Origin: Cupriavidus necator
GTDB lineage: Bacteria; Pseudomonadota; Gammaproteobacteria; Burkholderiales; Burkholderiaceae
DNA length: 64,000 bases
Direction: 5' to 3'
NCBI GenBank assembly: GCA_022041995.1
Contig: CP074386.1
Location: 248,001 to 312,000 of the forward strand
The translations under genes were made by a program, and so were the position numbers. Below are positions 18,904 through 30,261 of the stretch, piece by piece; position 1 is the first letter of the stretch, and the number at the start of each line of letters is the position of its first letter. The notes under the pieces are model-generated. The model did no database searches, was not told the origin of the DNA, and saw only the letters and a list, made by a program, of their open reading frames with translations.

Positions 18904-21900
18904 ATGAGAATTGGCAGCCCGGCGAGTCCGGACGCTGGTGGCGATCAGAAGATTGACGAGGCTGCACCCGGACAGTCCCCGACTTCGCGGCCCGAACCTG
19001 CGTCCCGGAGGACAGACACGGTCCTTGACACGTTGCCGCGGCGGGAAGACCTGGCAGCGCGTCGCCAGCAGCGCAGGATGCAGCCTTATTCCGGACCTCA
19101 ACGGCAAAGGGCATTCGCTTCACGGCCACAGGGGGACGAGGATCCTGCCGGACATCCGTTGCGCGCTTTGCCGAGTAGCGGGAGGCCTGTGTCAGACCGA
19201 GCAGCGGACGATGCACCCCGCAGGGCCCAGTCGTCGTGGCCGCCCAGCACGCGCAACCTGCCGGACCAGCAGCTGCGGTCAACCCTTGCTGCAAGCGGGA
19301 TGGAGAGGTATCAGATCGCCGCGGCGGCGCCATCGCGCAAGCGACCGGCCCGCGATGCGATTGAAGCGCTGGATGAAAGGCACCACTCGAGGATGCGCAT
19401 CGAGCCGAGCGAACCACAGCGCCGCAGCCGGAATCTGGGGAGAGTCCTGACGTATCCTGAACACGAGTTCGGCCGGCAGCTCAGGAACCAACGGTATGCG
19501 CAGCAGCAAGTGCTTTCCGGCAACGCGAAGGATGCCGATTTCCCTGAACTTGCCATCCGGATGGCAAGGGAGAACGTGCTGGCACAGCGCAACGGCTACG
19601 GGCAGGCACTGGTCTTTCTGCGCCCAGACTATGCCGGCGACAACCTGCACTTCCTGGACTTGTATTTGCAGAAACTGCAGGTCAGGAACAAGGTCAGGAA
19701 CATACCGCCTGCGCGGGCCAACGACGTTCGCGAGGCGGTTGAACTGGCGGCGCACTATCTTGTGGACACCGACTGGTGCCGGGGCGCGCCGGCTGCAAGC
19801 TACGTGCATTTCGCCAACAAGCTTAGCAAGCATGCCGACAGCGAGATCTGCCGGCTAGCGCTGCGAAGCATCGCGACCGAACTGCTGAGGCCGGGCGCGC
19901 TGCACAGGCTGAACGGACGGCAAGCCGCCATGCTGTGCAATGCGCTGTCCAAGGCGCCGGAGCGCCCGGCGTGCTGCGATGCGGTGTCCGGTCTTGTCAG
20001 GCATCTTCGATCGCATGGTCTGATCCCGGGGCTGAACGCACAGGATATGTCAAATCTGCTCAATGCCCTGAGCAAGTGGTCGGACGATGGCAGGGTCGGG
20101 GAGAACGCACTGGAGCTGGCCAGGCGCGTTGCGGCAGACGCGCCGCTGCGCGAGTCGATGAATGCGCTGGGGGTGGCCATCACGCTCAACGCTCTCTCGA
20201 AGTGGCCTGACGAAGCCGATGCGCGTCAGGCGGCGCTGCGGCTGGCCGAACGCGTGACATCGGACGCAAAGCTGCGCCAGCGGATGGACGGGCAGCATGT
20301 TGCCAACGCGCTCAATGCATTCTCAAAGTGGCCGGCGTCGCATCGGGTCAGCGAGGCGGTACGGTGCCTGGCCCGGCGCCTCACATCGGAACCCCAGCTG
20401 TGCCAGTCGATGGAGGCGTGGGCAGTGGCCAACGCGCTCAATGCGCTCTCGAAGTGGCCGGACCAGGCCAAGGCCCGCGACGCCGCGCTGCGGCTGGCCG
20501 AGCGCGTTAGCTCGGAACCTCAGCTGTGCCAGTCGATGGAGGCGCAGGCAGTGGCCAACGCCCTGAACGCGTTATCGAAGTGGCCGGGCGAGGTCGAGGC
20601 CCGCGACGCGGCGCTGCGGCTGGCCGGTCGCCTCGCATCGGACCCGCGGCTGCGCCAGTCGATGGATGCGCTGGCCGTGGCCAATGCCCTGAACGCGCTT
20701 TCGAAGTGGCCGGGCGCGGACGAGGCCAGCGCCGCGGCGCTGGCGCTTGCCGATCGTCTGACCTCGGAGGCTGAGGGCGATGCGCGGCTGCGCGAGTCGA
20801 TGGAGGCGCGGGAGGTGACCAACGCGCTCAATGCGCTTTCGAAGTGGCCGGACAAGGAAGAGGCTCGTGAGGCGGCGCTGCGGCTGGCCGAGCGCGTTAG
20901 CTCGGAACCCCAGCTGTGCCAGTCGATGGACGGGCAGAACGTGGCCAACGCGCTCAATGCGCTCTCGAAGTGGCCGGACCAGGCCAAGGCCCGCGACGCC
21001 GCGCTGCGGCTGGCCGAGCGCGTTAGCTCGGAACCCCAGCTGTGCCAGTCGATGGAGGCGAAACATGTGTCCAACGCCCTGAACGCGTTTTCGAAGTGGC
21101 CGGACGCGGACGAGGCCCGCGACGCGGCGCTGGCGCTTGCCGATCGTCTGACCTCGGAGGCTGAGGGCGATGCGCGGCTGCGCGAGTCGATGGAGGCGCG
21201 GGAGGTGACCAACGCGCTCAATGCACTTTCGAAGTGGCCGGACAAGGAAAAGGCTCGTGAGGCGGCGCTGCGGCTGGCCGGGCGCGTTAGCTCGGAACCC
21301 CAGCTGTGCCAGTCGATGGACGCGCGGGCCGTGGCCAACGCGCTCAATGCGCTCTCGAAGTGGCCGGACCAGGCCAAGGCCCGCGACGCCGCGCTGCGGC
21401 TGGCCGAGCGCGTTAGCTCGGAACCCCAGCTGTGCCAGTCGATGGACGCGCGGGCCGTGGCCAACGCGCTCAATGCGCTCTCGAAGTGGCCGGGCGAAGA
21501 CGAGGCCCGCGACGCCGCGCTGCGGCTGGCCGAGCGCGTTAGCTCGGAACCCCAGCTGTGCCAGTCGATGGACGCGCAGGCAGTGGCCAACGCCCTGAAC
21601 GCGTTTTCGAAGTGGCCGGACGCGGACGAGGCAAGCGCCGCGGCGCTGGCGCTTGCCGATCGTCTGACCTCGGAGGCTGAGGGCGATGCGCGGCTGCGCG
21701 AGTCGATGGATGCGCGGGAGGTGACCAACGCGCTCAATGCGCTTTCGAAGTGGCCGGACAAGGAAGAGGCTCGTGAGGCGGCGCTGCGGCTGGCCGAGCG
21801 CGTTAGCTCGGAACCCCAGCTGTGCCAGTCGATGGAGGCGAAACATGTGGCCAATGCCCTGAACGCGCTCTCGAAGTGGCCGGGCGAAGACGAGGCAAGC

Positions 21901-24900
21901 GCCGCGGCGCTGGCGCTTGCCGATCGTCTGACCTCGGAGGCTGAGGGCAATGCGCGGCTGCGCCAGTCGATGGATGCGCGGGAGGTGGCCACCGCGCTCA
22001 ATGCGCTTTCGAAGTGGCCGGACCAGGCCAAGGCCCGCGACGCCGCGCTGCGGCTGGCCGGGCGCGTTAGCTCGGAACCCCAGCTGTGCCAGTCGATGGA
22101 GGCGCGGGCCGTGGCCACCGCGCTCAATGCGCTTTCGAAGTGGCCGGACCAGGCCAAGGCCCGCGACGCCGCGCTGCGGCTGGCCGAGCGCGTTAGCTCG
22201 GAACCCCAGCTGTGCCAGTCGATGGAGGCGCAGGCAGTGGCCAACGCCCTGAACGCGCTCTCGAAGTGGCCGGACAAGGAAGAGGCTCGTAAGGCCGCGC
22301 TGCGGCTGGCCGAGCGCGTTAGCTCGGAACCCCAGCTGTGCCAGTCGATGGAGGCGAAACATGTGTCCAATGCCCTGAACGCGCTTTCGAAGTGGCCGGA
22401 CCAGGCCAAGGCCCGCGACGCCGCGCTGCGGCTGGCCGAGCGCGTTAGCTCGGAACCCAAGCTGTGCCAGTCGATGGAGGCGCAGGCAGTGGCCAACGCC
22501 CTGAACGCGCTCTCGAAGTGGCCGGACCAGGCCAAGGCCCGCGACACCGCGCTGCGGCTGGCCGAGCGCGTTAGCTCGGAACCCCAGCTGTGCCAGTCGA
22601 TGGAGGCGAAACATGTGTCCAATGCCCTGAACGCGTTTTCGAAGTGGCCGGACGCGGACGAGGCCAGCGCCGCGGCGCTGGCGCTTGCCGATCGTCTGAC
22701 CTCGGAGGCTGAGGGCAATGCGCGGCTGCGCGAGTCGATGGATGCGCGGGAGGTGACCAACGCGCTCAATGCGCTTTCGAAGTGGCCGGACCAGGCCAAG
22801 GCCCGCGACGCCGCGCTGCGGCTGGCCGAGCGCGTTAGCTCGGAACCCCAGCTGTGCCAGTCGATGGAGGCGAAACATGTGTCCAATGCCCTGAACGCGC
22901 TCTCGAAGTGGCCGGACAAGGAAGAGGCTCGTAAGGCGGCGCTGCGGCTGGCCGAGCGCGTTAGCTCGGAACCCCAGCTGTGCCAGTCGATGGACGCGCA
23001 GGCAGTGGCCAACGCCCTGAACGCGTTTTCGAAGTGGCCGGACGCGGACGAGGCAAGCGCCGCGGCGCTGGCGCTTGCCGATCGTCTGACCTCGGAGGCT
23101 GAGGGCGATGCGCGGCTGCGCGAGTCGATGGATGCGCGGGAGGTGACCAACGCGCTCAATGCGCTTTCGAAGTGGCCGGACAAGGAAGAGGCTCGTAAGG
23201 CGGCGCTGCGGCTGGCCGAGCGCGTTAGCTCGGAACCCAAGCTGTGCCAGTCGATGGAGGCGTGGGCCGTGGCCAACGCGCTCAATGCGCTCTCGAAGTG
23301 GCCGGACCAGGCCAAGGCCCGCGACGCCGCGCTGCGGCTGGCCGAGCGCGTTAGCTCGGAACCCCAGCTGTGCCAGTCGATGGAGGCGAAACATGTGTCC
23401 AATGCCCTGAACGCGCTCTCGAAGTGGCCGGACCAGGCCAAGGCCCGCGACGCCGCGCTGCGGCTGGCCGAGCGCGTTAGCTCGGAACCCCAGCTGTGCC
23501 AGTCGATGGAGGCGCGGGCCGTGGCCAACGCGCTCAATGCGCTCTCGAAGTGGCCGGAGGAAGACAAGGCCCGAGACGCCGCGCTGCGGCTGGCCGAGCG
23601 CGTTAGCTCGGAACCCCAGCTGTGCCAGTCGATGGAGGCGAAACATGTGTCAAACGCCCTGAACGCGTTTTCGAAGTGGCCGGACGCGGACGAGGCCAGC
23701 GACGCGGCGCTGGTATTGGCCGATCGCCTGACCTCGGAGGCTGAGGGCGATGCGCGGCTGCGCCAGTCGATGGGCGCGCAGGCCGTGGCCAGCACCCTCC
23801 ACGCACTGTCCCGATGGCCGCAAGAAAGCGGCCTGCATGAAGCGGCGTGGTGTCTGGCGGCACGCCTGGGCTCGGCTCCGCTCGAGTGGAGCACGTTCGA
23901 ATTCGGCCAGACCGGCCAGATTGCCAACGCGCTGGCGCGGCTCGGCCGGGACGAAGACGGGAACGCCGTTCTCGCACGCGATGTACTGATGGGGGTAGCG
24001 GTGCACCTGGAGCTGTACCCGGAACGCTTCGACAGCGCCGAGGGCCGCCACGTGGGTATGCTGCTCAAGGCTTTCGCCCAGCTGCGGATGCACGACGCGC
24101 TGCGGCTGCTCGCAACGCCGGCGCTGGAGCGTGTCATGACGCTGTGTCTCGAAGGACGGCTGCGCGAAGAACCGCTGGAAAGTGTAGGCACCCTGTGCAT
24201 GGGGCTGCTGCCGCTGGCGCGCAGCCCGCAGTTGCAGCGCCACCGGGTGCGCGCCCTGCAGACGTTCGACGCGCTGAAGCCAGTCGTAGAACACAAGATC
24301 GACGCGTATCTGCGCCAAGCCCCGGGCGGGGCAGGCGCTCGTGCCGGGCTGCACCTGAAGGAGGGCGACGAAGCATGCGGTACGCGCTGTCCGGCCCTGT
24401 CACTGTATCAGGTGCTCAAGGCATACACCGTGGTGGCCCACCAGTGGAAGCCGCGCTACATCAGCGGCGGGCGTGAGTCGGTGAAGACGCACCAGGAGAC
24501 TCTGAAGCAGTGGGTGCGACAGACGCTGGACAGGACGCGCCCGCTCATCGAGACGGATCTGCAGGAAATGAGCTGGAACTTGATTGCGCAGATCGAGGCG
24601 GATGATGCGATCCTGGACGCGCTGGATCTGCGGCTGGCCAGCGCGGCGCATCTGGAGGCCCTCACGACGCGTTACCCTCCTCGCCGGTTCGATCTGGCAG
24701 CGCGCCACGAGAGCCTGCGCACAGCGGTGGGAAACGTCGTACCACCCGAACCGAGTGGGGGCGACACCACGCATGTCACGGTCGACTTGCGGGGACGGGA
24801 GCTGGAGCCCGCCGCGTCGTCCGACGGGGCGGAGCCTGCGTATTCGTTTTATTCACGCCTGACCGGTCAGCCGCTGGTCGAGGTGCGGCTGCCTGGGGAG

Positions 24901-26300
24901 TTAAGCGCCTTCATGCTCGCGCGCACGTTCCAGTACAAAGACGAGCCTTGGCGCTTCGACATGTTTGGCGGCAGCCGCCTGACACGGGGGCGGCGGAAGT
25001 CAGCCCGGGACATCGCCGCCGGCCGCAGCGCGTCTGCTTCGGTGCTGCCGGCAGTGCGGTATGCCGACAGTGCCCCAGGCAGCGCCTTCATGGAACTGGC
25101 GCAGAAGCTGGCGCCGCAGCGCGAGGACTGGTCGCGCATGCAACGCGCGCTCATGGAGATGGTGCCACCTGACCATGTGGTGGAGGGCACGTTGCGGCTG
25201 GGCTGGTTTGAGGACGTGGCCGGGCCGCAGCACCCCTTCAGGCTTCAAGGGCCACACCACGAGCGCATCGCGCTCTGTCCAAATGACGGCTGCGGGTTTC
25301 TGAGATGGGACGTGGCGATGCGCATTCCGGTGGTGCGCGAACATATCGAGGCATGGGAGGCAGTCAGGGAGGCACGGGGCGACGAGGCACAGCAAAAGCT
25401 GGTGGATGGGCAGCAGCCGGGATTTAACACGCTGCCACCGCAGGCCCTGATGCATTTCCCGCGGGATGAGGCGGCGCTTGACGAAGCGCGCGAGGTGATG
25501 CAGCGCAGGCTGAACGGGGTGGACCGGCACGCATCGCAGGCGGTGGACTGCCTGACGCTGTACCAACTGGCCGTCAGCGGCGGCTACCAGGGGCGGCGCA
25601 TCCGCGCGGTCCCCTCGGCTGACGACAGGCTGTATCTGCCGACGATTCCGCTGCCGGGCTTTGCGCAGTTGCAGGGCGATGTGCTGGTGGGCAAACCGCC
25701 GTACGATAAGGAGAACCTGTTGCCCATTGCGGCCGCGCAGGTCGTTACGCCCGATCAGGAGGACGTGACGGCCCAGTTTCTGGACCAGTGCTTCGCCATC
25801 CAGTACAGCTATACGGGATTCGATGAGGATTCGGGCACGGGCGCCGACATGTTGCACAGCAAGGGCATGCTGATCATCCCGCCGCCGGGCTACTGGTCAC
25901 CGGATCCGGACCACCAGGGGCTGCACCTGGCCTGTTCGCGGGAGGACCTGAAGACGCTGTCGCGCTGGAAGAGCCGGCGCGAGCGCGACACGCTGCCGCA
26001 GCAGATGTTCAGCACGGGCAGCCTGCGGGTCAAGGACGTGCTGCTGCCTGGGCGGCTTGGGGCAATCCCGATTGCGGAGCTGCGCAAGCGGAGCATGGAC
26101 ACGGACGGGGACGATGCGTTCGTCTATGCGGGCTATCCGGCTCTCGTGGGCCACATCGGTCGCGTCATGCAGTCGCGCCAGGCGCGACGGGGCGAGGAGC
26201 GCTCGTTCAAGCCGCCCAAGACTGCGCATCCGGCCATCGATGAACGGGGCCGCTACCAGGCGGGACGGGCGCGCGAAATTATGGCCGAGCAGCGGGGGGC
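18904..26300 (+). pseudogene. Giant SKWP-type type III effector copy 2, N-terminal and repeat part
   Basis: ATG 18904 (MRIGSPASPDAGGDQKIDEA) follows GGAGAAGGGG with 8-bp spacing. The order is: ~200-residue disordered Ser/Pro/Arg-rich leader; helical region (LGRVLTYPEHEFGRQLRNQR); 30 SKWP-type repeats (about residues 380-1640); a region starting TFEFGQTGQIANALARLG; then ~850 residues of unknown fold (FMLARTFQYKDEPWRFDMFG, LHLACSREDLKTLSRWK). The SKWP repeats form an alpha-solenoid in the Ralstonia RipS family. Near 26294 a G run has six bases where copy 1 has seven, and the frame then stops at 26385. With the next segment the intact protein would be about 3300-3450 residues. Confidence 0.85.
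20050..23830 (+). repeat. SKWP repeat array, copy 2 (30 units)
   Basis: I count 29 SKW cores plus one terminal SRW core in perfect frame, each 42 residues (126 bp) or 46 residues (138 bp, the SKWPDADEAS type). Interior units are nearly identical at DNA level and fall into a few classes by the segment before the core (AKHVSNALNA, AQAVANALNA, AREVTNALNA, ARAVANALNA) and after it (PDQAKARDAA, PDKEEAREAA, PDADEASAAA, PGEDEARDAA). The classes recur in blocks, suggesting expansion by multi-unit duplication. Confidence 0.93.
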
Positions 26301-26303
26301 GCG

Positions 26304-28712
26304 TTGCTGGGTAAAGCCGCCACGCTCGCCATGCGCTTTCTCGCGCAGCCCGATGAGCTGCGCGAGGCCATGGCGCGAAACATGATGTTCGGCACCTACG
26401 ACGGCGTGGCGCGTGATTTGCGCAACGGACTGCGCAGGCGGCTGCAGGGGGACAAGGATGCACCAGCGCTGCAGCAGTTGCAGGTGCAGGCGCATGAGGC
26501 GATTGACCGAGCCCATGAGCCGCAAGCGTGCGAGGCGGCGAAACTGCTGTATGAGCTGTGTATGCAGCTGGGCAGGGACAGCGTCCAGGCACCGCAGCTT
26601 CCGTCCGCGCTGGCGCAGGGGTTCCCCGCACTTGCGAGCGCCTATGAGCAGGCAGACGACACGGCCGGGCGTGTGCACGCGGTGCTGGACAACTACCCGG
26701 TGTGCCGTCTGTCGCGTACGGCGTTCCCCGAGGGGCAGCCGGGGCTGGTGCCGGGCGAGCCGGAGCTGTCCATGCGCAACCTGTTTACGATAGCCATAAA
26801 GGTGGGCACCGACGCGCTGAAGTCGGACACGGGCACCGATCTCTTTACAAGCGTGATCGAGAGTTGCGAAATGGCTGAACGCCGGTATCCCGACCGTCTG
26901 CGTCGGGTACCGTACAGCAAGCCGACGTTGGCGGAAATACGGCACGGGCGCTTCGATCCACAGTGGGCAGACGCTGCGCTGCGGCAGATGCCAACGATGG
27001 CAGCGGGTGTCATGCAGGACGCCGTCCGGGCGCTGCAGCAGGCGGAGCTGCTCAGCGTACCGGCTACGCCGGCCGAACGGGCGCAGGAGGTTTCCCGGGA
27101 GGCGCTTGAGCAAGAGGCGCTGGCGCTCAATGAACGGGCCCGTTTGGCCGAGCCGGGGATCACGATGAGGCTGCAGGACATCGTGAACGGGTGCAGTGAG
27201 CCCGGACACGCGCGGGCGGGTCTGGCGGGCGAACAGAAGAACAGGCTGAAGTCGCCGCGCTCGCTGCAGGACAAGCTGGCCCGGCTGATTGGTGGAGTGC
27301 CGCCCCGGACCCTGGCCCAGGCCAGCGCGCTGGTCAACGATGCGCTGCGCTACAGTGTGGTGCTGCCCGCGGATACGTTTATGGGGGACTATCGCCAGAT
27401 CATGGCGCAGCTCGCGAAGGCGCATACTCTGATCCGGCGCACGAATCACTTCCTGCGGGGCCGCAGCCCTTTCCAGGCGGTGAGCGTCACGCTGAAGGAG
27501 CCAAACGGCATCGCATGGGAAATCCAGTTTCATACAGAGCAAACGTTCAGATGCAAGGAGAAGTACCACGACCTGTACAAGCAGGCGCAACGACGTGGAT
27601 TCGATGGCGCCTCCGGCGACGAGATCTGGAAGTTGCTCGGGCCAGCGCGCGAGGCCTTCCGTGCATTACCCGTTCCTGCGGGGGTGGAAGATATCGTGGA
27701 CTGGGAGCCGGAAACGGTATTGAAGGTGCAGCCGCGGCCCCAGGCGTCAGCCACGCCGCGCGTGCCTGCCCCCCTTGCGCAACTGGCCCAGCAGATCAGA
27801 AGCCAGGCTGAACGTCTCGAGGGTGCGGTCTGGCCTGTGCTGCAGCAGGCGCTGGAGCACCACGGCGCGAAGTTGCGCGCGGACATGGACGGTGGCGGCT
27901 GGCGCAGGTTTATCTTTAAGAAGAAGAAAAGCATTGAAGAGAAGCTTGCCCGGATACAGCGCGAGCAGGGCCTGCAAACACCGCAGGAGGCCGCCAGGCG
28001 GGTACGCGATGGTCTGCGCTATGAGGTGATCCTCGGTGCAGAGAGATTTGCCATGGACGCCCGGAGGATCCTGACCAGTCTGCAAAGGGCCGGCATGACG
28101 GTCATGCGCGTGAACAACAGCTTTACCCGGGAGGGCACCGGCTATGCTGGCCTGAATGTGAACGTGCGCACCCGCGTTGAGGGCGAAGACGCCGACTGGG
28201 AAATCCAGTTCCACACCCGTGATAGCCTGAAGGCCAAGGAGAAGGGTCACCGGACCTACGAAAGGCTGCGCCAACTGTCGCCTGATGCGGTGCCGCGCGG
28301 GACGCTGGAGCAGGACCTGCGCGACGCGGCAGCCCGCGTGGCGCCCCCGCAGGGCATCGAGATGATCCTGTCCTTCGATCTCTATGCGGAACCATCCATT
28401 GCCGACGAGAGGCCTGGCGGCCCGATGAACCAGCCGTATCGCGGCGCAGCCGCGGATCAAGCACGCAGCTCCGAGCTGGACACCGGGCAACCCTACGGGC
28501 CGCACGGTGCCACGCGGAGCGCGCCTGCCGTGACACACCCGGCCCCCGATCCTGGCCATGCTGTTCGCAGCAACTGGGCCCCCCTCCCCCCGCGCGCACC
28601 GGACGTGCTGAGCGGCCTGCACGACCCCCCCTGGCGGGTGCCTCGCCGGCTCAGGTGCCCGTTCCCCCATCCTTGGGCGAATTCAATTCGGGGCCCTGCT
28701 CATCAGTCTTGA
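26304..28712 (+). pseudogene. Effector copy 2, segment with two RelA/SpoT-synthetase-like domains
   Basis: Continues copy 2 after the one-base loss near 26298 (LLGKAATLAMRFLAQPDELR). After about 300 residues of unknown helical sequence come two related domains. The first is at 27240-27600 (LQDKLARLIGGVPP, LVNDALRYSVVLPADTF, FLRGRSPFQAV, IAWEIQFHTEQTFRCKEKYH). The second is at 27920-28290 (IEEKLARIQREQGL, VRDGLRYEVILGAERF, NNSFTREGTGYAGLNVNV, ADWEIQFHTRDSLKAKEKGH). The D-x-L-R-Y and E-I-Q patterns are those of RelA/SpoT-type pyrophosphotransferases; activity is unproven. The tail to 28712 reads a G/C-rich linker out of phase with the following protease-like segment. Confidence 0.7.
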
Positions 28713-28740
28713 ACAGTTTCTGGCGCAATCAAACGCTGAG

Positions 28741-29094
28741 ATGGGGATGGCCAGCGGGCTGCAGAATAATTGCCTGCTAGACACAGCTCTTCAGCTCAGC
28801 CGCAACCTAAGGCGAGAGCCTGCGATGGCAACGGAGCAGACGAGCGAACTCCAGGCACAGGCGCAGTGGTTGCGGGGCGAGCTATTTCGTGGGGGCCTGG
28901 CCGATAGGGATGGCGACATCGACATGTACGAGGCCGGGTGGGGGCTCGCGCGCAGCCTTGGCATACGCATCCAGGCCATTGCGGTCAATGCGAGCGGGCA
29001 GCTCACAGTGCATCCGGTCGTTGGTCAGCAAGGCCGGCTTGTGCATATCCTTCATACACCCGGCCACTTTCAGCCATTGTGGCCGCGCCGCTAG
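28741..29094 (+). pseudogene. OTU/papain-like cysteine-protease-like C-terminal segment of effector copy 2
   Basis: 117 codons open from ATG 28741: GLQNNCLLDTALQLSRNLRR, WLRGELFRGGLADRDGDIDM, LARSLGIRIQAIAVNAS, GRLVHILHTPGHFQPLWPRR. The Cys of NNCLLD and the His of TPGHF are candidate catalytic residues. Compared with copy 1, the linker here lacks one C at GGGGCCC (28690-28697) and one base in the run near 28580, so the segment is out of frame with the synthetase part. The stop codon TAG overlaps the TA into which IS630 inserted. Confidence 0.6.
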
Positions 29095-30258
29095 TGTAGC
29101 GTTCTGTTCTTGATTGAACTTATATGAATTCGGCGTCTCCAATGCCCACACTGCGACACAGCGTGGAGAGAGTGAGTGCGAGTTGCCCCCGAGATCATGT
29201 TGACCGACGAGGAGCGAACCAATTTGACGAGGCTGGTTCGGTCGAAGCTCACGAGCGTGAGGCTGGCGCAGCGCGCGCGCATTGTGCTGCTGGCCGCCAA
29301 CGGAATGCAGAACAAGGACATCGCCGAGCAGTTGGGAGTCGGACGCGTGCAGGTCTCGCGTTGGCGTGAGCGGTATGCGCAATCGGGGCTGGCCGGTATC
29401 GAACGCGACTTGCCGCGCGGTGCGCCGCCGGTGAAGGTGGACACGGCGCGGCTGGTGGAGCTGACCACTCAAACCAAGCCCGTTGCGGCCACGCACTGGA
29501 GCACGCGCAAGATGGCCGCCGAATTGGGCGTGAGCGCCAGCACCGTCATGCGCCATTGGCACGCCCACGGGTTGAAGCCGCACATCGTGCGCGGCTTCAA
29601 GGTGTCGCGCGATCCGAAGTTCGTCGAGAAGCTCGAAGACATCGTCGGCCTCTACATGTCGCCACCCGAGCACGCGCTGGTGCTGTGCTGCGATGAGAAG
29701 AGCCAGGTGCAGGCGCTGGATCGCACGCAGCCCGGCTTGCCGTTGAAGAAGGGGCGTGCGGCCATCATGACGCACGACTACAAGCGCAACGGCACGACCA
29801 CGCTGTTTGCCGCGCTCAACGTGCTCGATGGCCAGGTCATCGCCCAGTGCCAGCAGCGCCACCGCCATACCGAGTGGCTGAAGTTCCTGCGCAAGATCGA
29901 CCGCGAGACGCCCAAGGACAAAACGCTGCATCTGATCGCAGACAACTACGCCACCCACAAGCATCCTGCGGTGCAGGACTGGCTGGCCAAGCATCCGCGA
30001 TTCAACATGCACTTCACGCCCACCTCCGCATCATGGCTGAACATGGTCGAGCGGTTCTTTCGTGACATCACAACCGAGCGACTTCGCCGCGGCGTATTCA
30101 CCAGCGTGCCGGAACTGGTCGACGCCATCAACGAGTACATCGCTCACCACAACACCAACCCCAAGCCGTTCATCTGGACCAAGAGCGCTCGCGACATCCT
30201 ACAGAAGGTCATTCGTGCCAACCGCCGCTTAAGTTCCAAACAGAATGGAACATTGCAC
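29094..30258 (+). mobile_element. IS630-family element at the end of effector copy 2
   Basis: Flanked by TA at 29092-29093 and 30259-30260, with ends GTGTAGCGTTCTGTTCTTG and (right end, complement) GTGCAATGTTCCATTCTGT. It sits between the last codon of the effector and the remnant of the OLD-family nuclease gene, so the two flanks were probably not neighbours originally or one side was rearranged. Confidence 0.85.
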
Positions 30259-30261
30259 TAG
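29176..30261 (+). CDS. IS630-family transposase (ISRso5-like type)
   Basis: 361 residues from GTG 29176 (RVAPEIMLTDEERTNLTRL); an ATG lies at 29197, but the earlier start includes the conserved first residues. It has a helix-turn-helix (NKDIAEQLGVGRVQVSRWRE). The catalytic positions are LVLCCDEKSQVQALDRTQPG (D), KTLHLIADNYATHKHPAVQD (D) and TPTSASWLNMVERFFRDITT (E). It differs clearly from the IS630 transposase at 9480. The stop uses the TA of the target duplication. Intact. Confidence 0.92.
   Translation: MRVAPEIMLTDEERTNLTRLVRSKLTSVRLAQRARIVLLAANGMQNKDIAEQLGVGRVQVSRWRERYAQSGLAGIERDLPRGAPPVKVDTARLVELTTQTKPVAATHWSTRKMAAELGVSASTVMRHWHAHGLKPHIVRGFKVSRDPKFVEKLEDIVGLYMSPPEHALVLCCDEKSQVQALDRTQPGLPLKKGRAAIMTHDYKRNGTTTLFAALNVLDGQVIAQCQQRHRHTEWLKFLRKIDRETPKDKTLHLIADNYATHKHPAVQDWLAKHPRFNMHFTPTSASWLNMVERFFRDITTERLRRGVFTSVPELVDAINEYIAHHNTNPKPFIWTKSARDILQKVIRANRRLSSKQNGTLH

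Larger units (their letters stand above)
18811..29094 (+). repeat. Right arm of the large inverted duplication
   Basis: This is the plus-strand counterpart of 5743-14182, including about 90 bp of upstream leader and the whole effector gene to its last stop codon. It is longer than the left arm because of 23 extra SKWP units and lacks the inner IS630. Its outer edge coincides with the insertion of another IS630 element at 29094. Confidence 0.9.

Noticed and set aside
20050..23830. CRISPR-like or satellite array
   Set aside because: Units are coding, abut without spacers and keep a 42- or 46-residue frame; no repeat-spacer pattern.
20520..24296. A 1258-codon open frame on the minus strand through the SKWP array
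   Set aside because: It is an antisense shadow of in-frame 126-bp repeats with skewed codon use; the protein is low-complexity and has no start signal.
26298..26385. Taking the end of the first copy-2 frame at 26385 as the natural C-terminus
   Set aside because: Copy 1 has one more G in the same run and continues in frame for 700 codons of matching sequence.
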